A DNA stretch of 36,805 nt from Alphaproteobacteria bacterium (GTDB lineage: Bacteria; Pseudomonadota; Alphaproteobacteria; SHVW01): NCBI GenBank assembly GCA_016869645.1, contig VGDO01000034.1, positions 1 to 36,805 of the forward strand. The letters run 5' to 3'. Below are positions 23,564 to 31,909 of this stretch, piece after piece. Under the pieces are notes generated by a model. It searched no databases, had not been told where the DNA came from, and was given only the letters and a program-made list of their open reading frames with translations. The position numbers were made by a program, and so were the translations under genes. Positions within the stretch are counted from its first letter, which is position 1; each line of letters starts with the position of its first letter.

Positions 23564-24550
23564 ATGATCCGCGCCAGCTTCGCCGCCTTGTCTTTGGCGG
23601 CTCTTGCCTTTACCACGCCCGTTTCCCCTGCCGAGTTCTCGGCCGCCGTCGTGTTCGACATGGGCGGCAAGTTCGACAAGTCGTTCAACGAGGCCGCCTA
23701 TCACGGCGCCGAGCGGTTCAAGAAGGAGACCGGCATCTCCTACCGCGAGTTCGAGGTGACGCAGGAAGCCCAGCGCGACCAGGGCCTGCGCAACATGGCG
23801 CGCCGCGGCGCCAATATGATCATCGCCATCGGCTTCGCCCAAGCGACGCCGCTCGAGAAGGTCGCCAAGGAGTACAAGCACGCCCGCTTCACCATCATCG
23901 ATGCGGTTGTCGACCTGCCCAACGTGCAGTCCGTCGTCTTCAAGGAGCATGAGGGCTCGTTCCTGGTCGGCATGGCCGCGGCGATGGCGTCCAAGACCGG
24001 CAAGGTCGGCTTCATCGGCGGCATGGACATCCCGTTGATCCGCAAATTCGCGCTCGGCTATGTCGAGGGCGCCAAGTACGTCAATCCGGCGGCCGAGGTG
24101 TTCCAGAACATGACCGGTACCACGCCGGCCGCGTGGAACGATCCGACCAAGGGCGGCGAGCTGGCGCGCAGCCAGTTCGATCGCGGCGCCGACGTGATCT
24201 ATGCCGCGGCAGGCGGCACCGGCATCGGCGTGCTCCAGGCAGCCAAGGACAACAAGAAGCTCGCCATCGGCGTCGACAGCAACCAGAACCACCTGCAGCC
24301 CGGCTTCGTGCTCACCTCGATGATCAAGCGCGTCGACGTGGCCGTGTACGAGGCCTTCAAGTCCGCCAAGGACAACAAGTGGAAGGGCGGCGTGAAGGTG
24401 CTCGGCCTCAAGGAGGACGGCGTCGGCTATTCGATGGACGAACACAACAAGGCCCTGATCACGGCCGACATGAAGGCGAAGCTCGACGCGGCGCGCGCTG
24501 ACATCATTGCCGGCAAGATCAAAGTCACCGACTACATGGCGAAAAAGTAA
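23564..24550 (+). CDS. BMP-family (PnrA-like) nucleoside-binding protein
   Basis: A 328-residue periplasmic binding protein of the basic membrane protein/PnrA family, which binds purine and other nucleosides for ABC import. The ATG at 23564 has AGGGGG seven bases upstream and yields a clean signal peptide ending near VSPA before EFSAAV. Family features are VVFDMGGKFDKSFNEAAYHG, KVGFIGGMDIPLIRKFALGY and AIGVDSNQNHLQPG. It heads an operon of transporter and nucleoside-salvage genes, which supports the nucleoside role. A strong hairpin follows its stop. Confidence 0.93.
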   Translation: MIRASFAALSLAALAFTTPVSPAEFSAAVVFDMGGKFDKSFNEAAYHGAERFKKETGISYREFEVTQEAQRDQGLRNMARRGANMIIAIGFAQATPLEKVAKEYKHARFTIIDAVVDLPNVQSVVFKEHEGSFLVGMAAAMASKTGKVGFIGGMDIPLIRKFALGYVEGAKYVNPAAEVFQNMTGTTPAAWNDPTKGGELARSQFDRGADVIYAAAGGTGIGVLQAAKDNKKLAIGVDSNQNHLQPGFVLTSMIKRVDVAVYEAFKSAKDNKWKGGVKVLGLKEDGVGYSMDEHNKALITADMKAKLDAARADIIAGKIKVTDYMAKK

Positions 24551-24557
24551 TGGTGTG

Positions 24558-24589
24558 ATGCCGCCCCGCCTCACGAGGCGGGGCGGCAT
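24558..24589 (+). terminator. Perfect 13-bp hairpin after the nucleoside-binding protein gene
   Basis: ATGCCGCCCCGCC (24558-24570) and GGCGGGGCGGCAT (24577-24589) pair perfectly around TCACGA. No T-run follows, so it may act as a partial terminator or protect the 3' end of the binding-protein mRNA, allowing more binding protein than ATPase and permease. Confidence 0.7.
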
Positions 24590-24678
24590 TGCTCGGCGGT
24601 TCGTGGCAGATCCAGGACGATCGTCCGGCATTCGGTTCCCGCCTCGTTTCTCCTCCGCGCGCGGGGGAAAAGTGTCTC

Positions 24679-26244
24679 ATGGCTGACCAGATCAAGAGCG
24701 AGGCCTCGCCCTCCGTTGCGGCGCCGGCGGTCGAACTGATCGGCATCGACAAGCGGTTCGGCGCCGTGCATGCCAACCGCGCCGTCTCGCTGCGCATCGC
24801 CGTGGGTTCGATCCACGGCATCATCGGCGAGAACGGCGCCGGCAAGTCGACGCTGATGAGCATCCTCTACGGCTACTACCAGGCCGATGCAGGCGAGATC
24901 CGCATCGCCGGCAAGCCGGTGCACATCGGCAACTCGCATGACGCGCTGGCCCACGGCATCGGCATGGTGCACCAGCACTTCATGCTGGTCGATCCGTTCA
25001 CCGTGCTGGAAAACGTCATGCTGGGCGTGGAGGGCGGCTACCTCCTGGCGGCGGGCGCCGCCCAGGCGCGCGCCGAGCTCCAGCGCCTGCAGCGCGACTA
25101 CAAGCTCGAGGTCGACCTCGATACCCCGGTTGGCGAACTGCCGGTCGGCCTGCAGCAGCGGGTCGAAATTCTCAAGGCGCTCTACCGCGGCGCCCAGGTG
25201 CTGATCCTGGACGAGCCGACCGGCGTGCTGACTCCGCAGGAGGCCGACCACCTGTTCCGCATCCTCCGCGCGCTGCGCGACGAGGGCAAGACGGTGATCC
25301 TGATCACGCACAAGCTGCGCGAGATCCTGGAGGTAACCGACCGTGTCACCGTCATGCGCCAGGGCGCGGTGGTCGCGGAGCGCGCAACCCGCGACACGAC
25401 CAAAGAGGAGCTGGCTGAGCTGATGGTCGGCCGCAAGGTCCTGCTCCGCGTCGAGAAATCGCCGGCCAAGCCCGGACCCGTCGTGCTCGAGGTGCGCGGC
25501 CTGACCGTGATCGACGGCGCCGGTGTGCGGCGCGTCAAGGACGTCAGCTTCGACGTGCGCGCGGGCGAGATCGTCGGCATTGCCGGAGTTTCCGGCAACG
25601 GCCAATCGGAACTGCTCGAGGCGCTCTCGGGCATCCGCAGGGCGTCTTCCGGAACGGTCAAGATCAAGGGCAGCGAGTGCGGCGTGACCCACACCATCGA
25701 TCCGCGCGCCATGCGGGCCCTCGGTCTCGCGCATGTTCCCGAGGATCGCCAGCGCATGGGCCTCGTGACCGCCTTTGCGATCAACGAGAGCGCCATCCTC
25801 GGCTACCACGACGACAAGCGCTACAACGGGCCCTTGCTGATGGACCGCGACAAGATCATCGATCTGTGCGGCCGGCAGATGGGGGACTACGACGTGCGAC
25901 CGCCCGATCCACGCCTGCGCACCGCCGCACTCTCGGGCGGCAACCAGCAGAAAGTCGTGCTCGCCCGCGAGTTCGACCGCGATCCCGAACTGCTGCTGGT
26001 CGGGCAGCCGACCCGCGGCGTCGACATCGGCGCCATCGAGTTCATCCATCGCCGGCTCATCGCGATGCGCGATGCCGGCAAGGCCGTACTGCTGGTCTCC
26101 GTCGAGCTCGATGAGATCCTGTCGCTCGCCGACCGCATCCTCGTGATGTTCGACGGGCGCGTGGTCGGCGAGGTGGCGCCCGCCCAGGCGACCGAGCAAA
26201 AGCTCGGGCTGATGATGGCCGGCGCCTCAGAGGCGGCGGCATGA
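24679..26244 (+). CDS. Nucleoside ABC transporter ATPase, two fused nucleotide-binding domains
   Basis: A 521-residue protein with tandem ATPase domains, as in RbsA and the nucleoside ATPases YufO/NupA. Domain 1 has Walker A GENGAGKST (50-58), a divergent signature LPVGLQQR and Walker B LILDEPTGVL. Domain 2 has a degenerate Walker A, GVSGNGQSE, and a good signature LSGGNQQK, with LLLVGQPTRGVD in place of the usual DEP. These deviations are normal for this family. The ATG at 24679 is chosen over a longer frame that reads through the hairpin region. Its stop overlaps the permease start as ATGA. Confidence 0.94.
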   Translation: MADQIKSEASPSVAAPAVELIGIDKRFGAVHANRAVSLRIAVGSIHGIIGENGAGKSTLMSILYGYYQADAGEIRIAGKPVHIGNSHDALAHGIGMVHQHFMLVDPFTVLENVMLGVEGGYLLAAGAAQARAELQRLQRDYKLEVDLDTPVGELPVGLQQRVEILKALYRGAQVLILDEPTGVLTPQEADHLFRILRALRDEGKTVILITHKLREILEVTDRVTVMRQGAVVAERATRDTTKEELAELMVGRKVLLRVEKSPAKPGPVVLEVRGLTVIDGAGVRRVKDVSFDVRAGEIVGIAGVSGNGQSELLEALSGIRRASSGTVKIKGSECGVTHTIDPRAMRALGLAHVPEDRQRMGLVTAFAINESAILGYHDDKRYNGPLLMDRDKIIDLCGRQMGDYDVRPPDPRLRTAALSGGNQQKVVLAREFDRDPELLLVGQPTRGVDIGAIEFIHRRLIAMRDAGKAVLLVSVELDEILSLADRILVMFDGRVVGEVAPAQATEQKLGLMMAGASEAAA

Positions 26245-27353
26245 GTGCCGCACCGCCATCGAGCCTGCCGCGCTGGGCCGACGTCGTCGTCCTGCCGGCG
26301 GCCAACCTGCTTGCTGCCTTCATCCTGTCCGGGCTCGTCGTCGTGGCGATCGGCGAGAACCCGTTTCAGGCCATGTCGATCCTCGTGACCGGCGCCTTCG
26401 GCAACGCGGAATCGATCGGCTACACGCTCTACTACGCAACCAATTTCGTGTTCACCGGTCTCGCCGTCGCGATCGCGTTCCACGCCGGCCTGTTCAATAT
26501 TGGCGGCGAGGGGCAGGCCTACATCGGCGGCCTCGGCGTCGGCCTGGCTTGCCTCTGGCTTGGTGGATTGCTGCCAGCGCCCATCATGGTGCCCGTGGCC
26601 ATCCTGGCCGGCGCGGCCTTCGGTGCTGCCTGGGCAACCGTACCGGCCTATCTCCAGGCCTATCGCGGCAGCCACATCGTTATCACGACGATCATGTTCA
26701 ATTTCATAGCGGCCTCGGTGATGACCTATCTGATGGTCAACGTGCTGATCAAGCCTGGCCAGCAATCGCCGGAAAGCCACGAGTTCGCCGCCGCCGCCAC
26801 CCTGCCGAGGCTCCACGAGATGGCAGAATCGTTCGGCCTGGAGATGGCGACGTCGCCGCTCAATCTCGCCTTCGTCTGGGCGCTGCTGTGCGCCGGCTGG
26901 TACCACCTGTTCCTGTGGCGCACGCGCTGGGGCTACGAGATCCGCGCGGTCGGCGCCAACGAGACGGCCGCCATCTACGCCGGCATTTCGCCGGCGCGCA
27001 TCACCATCCTGGTCATGGCGATTTCCGGCGCGCTCGCCGGTTTCGTGGCGCTCAACGAGCTGATGGGCGTGCACTACCGCATCATCCTCAATTTCACCGG
27101 CGGCTATGGCTTCGTCGGCATCGCCGTGGCGCTGATCGGCCGCAACCGTGCGCTCGGCATCTGCCTGGCTTCCCTCCTGTTCGGCGCGCTCTATCAGGGC
27201 GGCTCGGAGCTGAGCCTGGACATGCCGACGGTGACGCGCGAGCTGGTCGTCGTCATCCAGGGCCTGGTCATCCTGTTCTGCGGCGCGCTGGAGAACGTCT
27301 TCCGCGGCCGTATCGCCCAGCTGTTCCGGCGCCTGACGCCGGCAGCGGCCTAG
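26241..27353 (+). CDS. Nucleoside ABC transporter permease 1
   Basis: A 370-residue polytopic permease of the branched-chain-amino-acid/sugar type (BPD_transp_2), matching the YufP/NupP position in nucleoside importers. Hydrophobic helices are distributed throughout. FNIGGEGQAYIGGLGVGLA is a strong family marker, and the region GYEIRAVGANETAAIYAGI is the cytoplasmic coupling segment. The ATG overlaps the ATPase stop. The second permease starts 12 bases after its stop. The pair should form an asymmetric channel in the inner membrane. Confidence 0.93.
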   Translation: MSAAPPSSLPRWADVVVLPAANLLAAFILSGLVVVAIGENPFQAMSILVTGAFGNAESIGYTLYYATNFVFTGLAVAIAFHAGLFNIGGEGQAYIGGLGVGLACLWLGGLLPAPIMVPVAILAGAAFGAAWATVPAYLQAYRGSHIVITTIMFNFIAASVMTYLMVNVLIKPGQQSPESHEFAAAATLPRLHEMAESFGLEMATSPLNLAFVWALLCAGWYHLFLWRTRWGYEIRAVGANETAAIYAGISPARITILVMAISGALAGFVALNELMGVHYRIILNFTGGYGFVGIAVALIGRNRALGICLASLLFGALYQGGSELSLDMPTVTRELVVVIQGLVILFCGALENVFRGRIAQLFRRLTPAAA

Positions 27354-27365
27354 GCGAGGCGCGCG

Positions 27366-28337
27366 ATGGACACGCTCCTCGTCCTGGTCTCGATCATCGA
27401 CGCGACCTTGCGGGTCGCCACGCCGCTGGTCCTGGCGGCACTCGGCGGCCTCTACGCCGAACGTTCGGGCGTGGTCGATATCGGGCTCGAGGGCAAGATG
27501 CTGGGTGCGGCCTTCGCCGCGGCTGCCGTCGCGGCGGTGTCCGGTTCGGCCTTGCTCGGTCTGGTGGCAGGCGTCGCGGTTTCCGTGGCGCTGGCGCTGG
27601 TCCATGCCTATGCGTCGGTGACGCACAACGGCAACCAGGTCGTCTCGGGCATGGCCATCAACATCATGGTCGCCGGTCTCGCGCCGACATTGGGCGTTGC
27701 CTGGTTCCGTCAGGGCGGCCAGACGCCGCAGCTTGCCGGCGATGCGCGCTTCACGCCGATCGACCTGCCCTTTGCCCGCGCGCTGGAGAGCGTGCCGGTC
27801 GTCGGCCAGCTCTATTCGGAAATCATCAGCGGGCACAACCTGATCGTCTATATCGCCGCAGCGGCCGTCCCGTTCAGCGCCTGGCTGGTCTTTCGTACGC
27901 GGTTCGGCCTGCGTCTGCGGGCGGTCGGCGAGAATCCGCACGCCGTGGACACGGCTGGCGTCTCCGTGGCCGACATGCGCTACCGGGCGATGGTGCTGTG
28001 CGGCGTGCTGTGCGGCATCGCCGGCGCCTACCTCTCGACCGCGCATAGCGCCGCCTTCGTTCGCGACATGACCGCCGGCAAGGGCTATCTGGCGCTGGCT
28101 GCGCTGATCTTCGGCAAGTGGAAGCCGTGGCCGACCTTGACGGCCTGCCTTCTGTTCGCGTTCACCGATGCCGTGCAGGTGCGCCTGCAAGGCGTGCCCT
28201 TGCCGCTTGTCGGCGTCATTCCCGTGCAATTCATTCAGGCCATACCCTATATTCTAACCGTGCTTCTGCTTGCCGGCTTCGTTGGCAAGGCGGCGGCGCC
28301 GCGCGCAAGCGGCATCCCCTTCGTGAAAGACCGCTGA
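27366..28337 (+). CDS. Nucleoside ABC transporter permease 2
   Basis: A 323-residue permease, partner of the preceding gene and equivalent to YufQ/NupQ. It has about eight or more hydrophobic segments. The markers GGLYAERSGVVDIGLEGKML and the coupling segment FGLRLRAVGENPHAVDTAGV are characteristic. The ATG at 27366 follows the first permease by 12 bases, and the cytidine deaminase begins 13 bases after its stop. Coupling of transport to deaminase and phosphorylase genes indicates that imported nucleosides are catabolised at once. Confidence 0.93.
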   Translation: MDTLLVLVSIIDATLRVATPLVLAALGGLYAERSGVVDIGLEGKMLGAAFAAAAVAAVSGSALLGLVAGVAVSVALALVHAYASVTHNGNQVVSGMAINIMVAGLAPTLGVAWFRQGGQTPQLAGDARFTPIDLPFARALESVPVVGQLYSEIISGHNLIVYIAAAAVPFSAWLVFRTRFGLRLRAVGENPHAVDTAGVSVADMRYRAMVLCGVLCGIAGAYLSTAHSAAFVRDMTAGKGYLALAALIFGKWKPWPTLTACLLFAFTDAVQVRLQGVPLPLVGVIPVQFIQAIPYILTVLLLAGFVGKAAAPRASGIPFVKDR

Positions 28338-28350
28338 TCCCGGGAACCCG

Positions 28351-28785
28351 ATGAGCGATCTCGACGACATGATCAAGGCGGCGCGCGCCGTGCGCGACCG
28401 GGCCTACGCTTTCTACTCGCACTTTCCGGTCGGTGCCTGCATCCAGGCCGAGAGCGGCAAGCTCTATGTCGGCTGCAACATCGAGAACGCCGCCTATCCG
28501 CATGGCATGTGCGCGGAGGCCGGTGCCATCTCGGCCATGATCGCCGGCGGCGATCGGCGCATCCGCGCCGTGGTCGTGCTCGCCGGCGGCGCCGAGCTGT
28601 GCTCGCCCTGCGGCGGTTGCCGCCAGCAGCTCGCCGAATTCTCCAAGCCGACGACGCCGATCCACATCTGCGGGCCGGAAGGGCTGCGTCAGAGCACGAC
28701 CATGGGCGAGCTGCTGCCGCTTGCCTTCGGTCGGCACAACCTCGACGACGACGCGCCGGACGAAGACGAAGAGGACGACAAATAG
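28351..28785 (+). CDS. cdd: Cytidine deaminase
   Basis: A 144-residue homotetramer-type cytidine deaminase converting (deoxy)cytidine to (deoxy)uridine. Zinc ligands are Cys54 in MCAEAG, Cys87 and Cys90 in SPCGGCRQQ; Glu56 is the proton shuttle. VGCNIENAAYPHG contains the ribose-contacting Asn and Glu. The last 16 residues form an unusual acidic tail (DDDAPDEDEEDD). The following gene starts directly after its stop, so it is cotranscribed with the phosphorylases. Confidence 0.95.
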   Translation: MSDLDDMIKAARAVRDRAYAFYSHFPVGACIQAESGKLYVGCNIENAAYPHGMCAEAGAISAMIAGGDRRIRAVVVLAGGAELCSPCGGCRQQLAEFSKPTTPIHICGPEGLRQSTTMGELLPLAFGRHNLDDDAPDEDEEDDK

Positions 28786-29613
28786 ATGCATGAGGCCGAG
28801 CGCGCAGCCACTGTCGTGCGGGCGCTGGCCAAGGGGCTGGCGCCGCGCGTCGGCCTGATCCTGGGATCGGGCCTCGGCAGCATTGCCGACGCGATCGAGG
28901 ACGCGGTCGACATCGGCTACCAGGAGCTGCCCGGCTTTCCGGCCAGCAAGGTGGCCGGACACGCCGGCCGGCTGGTGGTCGGCCGGCTTGCGGGCACGCC
29001 CGTCGTGTGTCTCAAGGGCCGCGCACATCTCTACGAGGGGGCACCGGCGCAGGCGCTGCAGGTGCCGGTGCGTACCCTCAAGCTGGTCGGCTGCTCGACA
29101 CTGTTCATCACCAATGCGGCCGGCTCGACGCGCCGCACGCTCAAGCCGGGCGCCCTGATGCTGATCTCCGACCACGTCAACCTGACCGGGATGAACCCGC
29201 TGATCGGGGCCAACGACGACAATTTCGGCCCGCGGTTTCCCGCCATGGAGGACGCCTACGACCCTGAGCTGCGTGCCGACCTGCTGCGGCTGGCGACGGG
29301 CGTGCGCGTCCGGCTGCGCGAGGGCGTCTATCTCGCCTGCTTAGGTCCGAGCTACGAGACCCCGGCCGAGATCCGCGCCTTTGCCACCATGGGTGCCGAC
29401 GCTGTCGGCATGTCGACGGTGCCCGAGGTCATCGTCGCGCGCCATTGCGGCCTCAAGGTCGCCGCCATCTCGGTCATCACCAACTTCGGCGCCGGACTCG
29501 GCGAGCTCTCGGCGGCCCATGAGCGCGTGCTCGACATTGCCGCCACCGCTGCGCGGGACCTTGGCCGGCTGATCCAGGCCTGGCTCGCGGAGCTCGCCCA
29601 AACGGCACCGTGA
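28786..29613 (+). CDS. punA: Purine nucleoside phosphorylase (trimeric PNP type)
   Basis: A 275-residue phosphorylase that splits purine nucleosides with phosphate into free base and (deoxy)ribose 1-phosphate. The phosphate loop is GSGLGS (27-32), with His81 in GRAHLYEG as another phosphate contact. Base contacts match the low-molecular-mass trimeric class: Glu191 in SYETPAEIR and Asn233 in ITNFGAG, which favour 6-oxopurines such as inosine and guanosine. The region VNLTGMNPLIGAND is also typical. The ATG abuts the cdd stop. It could act on xanthosine too, as in XapA. Confidence 0.93.
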   Translation: MHEAERAATVVRALAKGLAPRVGLILGSGLGSIADAIEDAVDIGYQELPGFPASKVAGHAGRLVVGRLAGTPVVCLKGRAHLYEGAPAQALQVPVRTLKLVGCSTLFITNAAGSTRRTLKPGALMLISDHVNLTGMNPLIGANDDNFGPRFPAMEDAYDPELRADLLRLATGVRVRLREGVYLACLGPSYETPAEIRAFATMGADAVGMSTVPEVIVARHCGLKVAAISVITNFGAGLGELSAAHERVLDIAATAARDLGRLIQAWLAELAQTAP

Positions 29614-29623
29614 CGTCGACGCC

Positions 29624-30946
29624 GTGACGGTGCCGCGCCTCTTTCCCCAGGAGATCATCCGCAAGAAGCGAGACGGCGGTCGGCTCGACGCTGACGAGAT
29701 CGCGTTTTTCGTCGCCGGCTTGACCGACGGGTCGATCGCCGATGCGCAGGTCGGGGCCTTCGCCATGGCCGTGTTCTGGCGCGGCATGAGCCGCGACGAG
29801 CGCGTCGCGCTGACCCGCGCGATGACGCGCTCGGGCAACGTGCTCGACTGGTCGGACCTGCCCGGACCGGCGCTCGACAAGCACTCGACGGGCGGCATCG
29901 GCGATAAGGTGAGCCTGATCCTGGCGCCGCTGATCGCCGCCTGCGGCGGCTACGTGCCGATGATCTCCGGCCGCGGCCTCGGCCATACCGGCGGCACGCT
30001 CGACAAGCTGGAGGCGATCCCCGGCTATAACGCCACGCCCGATATCGACACGTTCCGGCGCGTCGTTGCCGAGGCGGGTGCCGCGATCATCGGCCAGACC
30101 GCCGATCTGGCGCCCGCCGATCGCCGTCTCTACGCGCTGCGCGACATCAGCGCCACGGTCGAATCGCTGCCGCTGATCACCGCCTCGATCCTGTCGAAGA
30201 AGCTGGCTGCCGGCCTGGGCGGCCTCGTGATGGATGTCAAGTTCGGCTCGGGCGCCTTCATGTCGGCCTATGCCCAGGCAGAGGAACTCGCGGACGCCAT
30301 CGTCGAGACGGCGGTCGGCGCCGGTCTGCCCACCGTGGCGTTGCTGACCGACATGGACCAGCCGCTCGGCCATGCCGCGGGCAACGCGGTCGAGGTCGCC
30401 GAGGCGGTCGAGTTCCTGACCGGTCGGCGGCGCGATGCGCGCCTGGCCGAGGTGACGCTCGCGCTGTCGGCCGAGCTGTTGCTGATCGGCCGTCTGGCCG
30501 AAAACATCGACGAAGCGCGGCGCCAGCTCGACGACGCGATCGCGACCGGCCACGCGGCCGAGCATTTCCAGCGCATGGTAACGGCACTCGGCGGCGCCGC
30601 CGATCTGCTGGAGAATCCCTTGCGCCTGCCGCGCGCTCCGGTCGCGCGGCCGGCCAGTCCGCGGCGGGCCGGCTGCGTCGCTTCGATCGATACGCGCGCG
30701 GTCGGCCTGGCGGTCATGGCGCTCGGCGGCGGCCGGCGCCGCCCCGAGGACGCCATCGATCCGGCGGTCGGCCTGACTGGGATCGCCGGGATCGGCGCCG
30801 CCGTCGGGCCGGATCGGCCGCTTGCCATGGTCCATGCGCGCACCGCCGGTGAGGCCGATGCTGCGGCCGACCGGCTGCGTCATGCCTTCAATATTGCCGA
30901 TTCCGCTCCGGCCGCGGGCCCCGTCGTCCGCACCAAGCGCGGCTGA
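29624..30946 (+). CDS. deoA: Thymidine phosphorylase
   Basis: A 440-residue pyrimidine phosphorylase giving thymine or uracil and deoxyribose 1-phosphate. KHSTGGIGDK at 86-95 and the family signature GRGLGHTGGTLDKLE at 116-130 are intact. VMDVKFGSGAF in the middle domain carries the catalytic Lys and Ser region. It starts at GTG 29624, ten bases after the PNP stop. Length and domains fit DeoA rather than the AMP phosphorylase branch. With cdd it takes imported cytidine or deoxycytidine through uridine or deoxyuridine to uracil. Confidence 0.95.
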   Translation: MTVPRLFPQEIIRKKRDGGRLDADEIAFFVAGLTDGSIADAQVGAFAMAVFWRGMSRDERVALTRAMTRSGNVLDWSDLPGPALDKHSTGGIGDKVSLILAPLIAACGGYVPMISGRGLGHTGGTLDKLEAIPGYNATPDIDTFRRVVAEAGAAIIGQTADLAPADRRLYALRDISATVESLPLITASILSKKLAAGLGGLVMDVKFGSGAFMSAYAQAEELADAIVETAVGAGLPTVALLTDMDQPLGHAAGNAVEVAEAVEFLTGRRRDARLAEVTLALSAELLLIGRLAENIDEARRQLDDAIATGHAAEHFQRMVTALGGAADLLENPLRLPRAPVARPASPRRAGCVASIDTRAVGLAVMALGGGRRRPEDAIDPAVGLTGIAGIGAAVGPDRPLAMVHARTAGEADAAADRLRHAFNIADSAPAAGPVVRTKRG

Positions 30947-30967
30947 TCAACCGAGAAGGAAACCGCC

Positions 30968-31897
30968 ATGGCCTCGCCCTCCGCCGAACCCTATGCCGGC
31001 GTCTTCCCGATCGCGCCGACGCCGTTCACCGACTCCGGCGATCTCGATCTCGACGGCCAGCGTCGCGTGCTCGACTGCATGATCGACCAGGGCGTCGACG
31101 GCATCTGCATCCTCGCCAACTACTCCGAGCAGTTCCTGCTCGCCGATGACGAGCGCAACACGCTGCTCGACCTGTGCCTCGATCATGTTGCGGGGCGGGT
31201 CCCGGTCATCGTCACGACCAGCCACTACAGCACCAGGCTGGCCGCCGAGCGCGCACGGCGCGCCGCCAAGGCGGGAGCTGCCATGCTCATGCTCATGCCG
31301 CCCTATCACGGCGCCACGCTGCGCGCCGACGAGAAGGGCATTGCCGAGCATTTCGCGCGCATCGCCGAGGCGGCGCAGATCCCGATCATGGTCCAGGACG
31401 CGCCGCTCAGCGGCGTCAACCTGTCCGTGCCGTTCCTGGCGCGGCTGGCGCGCGAGGTGCCGCTGGTGCGCTACTTCAAGATCGAGGTCCCGGGCACGGC
31501 GGCCAAGCTGCGCAGCCTGATCGAGGCGGGCGGCAACGCGATTGTCGGACCGTTCGACGGCGAGGAGTCCATCACCTTGATGGCCGATCTCGACGCCGGC
31601 GCTACCGGCACCATGCCGAGCGCGCTCCTGCCCGATCTGATCACGCCCGTGCTCGGCCATTTCCGCGCCGGGCGCCGCGCTGAGGCGGCCGCCACCTATG
31701 CCCGGATCTTGCCGCTGATCAACTATGAGAACCGGCAGTGCGGCCTGCGCGCGACCAAGACCGCCATGATGGAAGGCCGCGTGATCAAGAGCGACGCCGT
31801 GCGCCACCCGCTGGAGCGGCTCCCGGCGCCGACGCGGGCCGGTCTCTTGGAACTGGCCCGCGAGGTCGATCCGATCGTGCTGCGCTGGGGCAAGTGA
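30968..31897 (+). CDS. Divergent DapA-family (dihydrodipicolinate synthase-like) aldolase/lyase
   Basis: A 309-residue TIM-barrel protein of the class I aldolase/DapA superfamily. The Schiff-base Lys is Lys171 in RYFKIEVPG. The usual proton-relay Tyr of the YNVP motif is replaced: the segment reads MVQDAPLSG, with Gln143. The GTTGE motif is also changed to ANYSEQ (50-55), which puts a Tyr (Tyr52) into that loop. These differences make lysine biosynthesis unlikely; an aldolase or dehydratase on another oxoacid is more plausible. AGAAGGAAA precedes the ATG. The gene closes the nucleoside-salvage operon and is convergent with the next gene. Confidence 0.85.
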   Translation: MASPSAEPYAGVFPIAPTPFTDSGDLDLDGQRRVLDCMIDQGVDGICILANYSEQFLLADDERNTLLDLCLDHVAGRVPVIVTTSHYSTRLAAERARRAAKAGAAMLMLMPPYHGATLRADEKGIAEHFARIAEAAQIPIMVQDAPLSGVNLSVPFLARLAREVPLVRYFKIEVPGTAAKLRSLIEAGGNAIVGPFDGEESITLMADLDAGATGTMPSALLPDLITPVLGHFRAGRRAEAAATYARILPLINYENRQCGLRATKTAMMEGRVIKSDAVRHPLERLPAPTRAGLLELAREVDPIVLRWGK

Positions 31898-31909
31898 CCG
31901 TCACGGTCA
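31895..31909. repeat. 15-base palindrome spanning two convergent stop codons
   Basis: TGACCGTCACGGTCA is a perfect inverted repeat around a single central base. Its first three bases are the stop of the DapA-like gene on the + strand and its last three are the stop of the glyoxalase-family gene on the - strand. It may contribute to a small bidirectional end structure. Confidence 0.6.

Noticed and set aside
25887..28229. A 780-codon open frame on the minus strand
   Set aside because: It lies opposite the transporter ATPase, two permeases and shares their codon periodicity. The translation is rich in Asp, Arg, His and Gln with no domain, the usual shadow of GC-rich genes.
30968..31897. Considered as dapA of lysine biosynthesis
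   Set aside because: The relay Tyr and the GTTGE motif are replaced and the neighbours are nucleoside-salvage genes.
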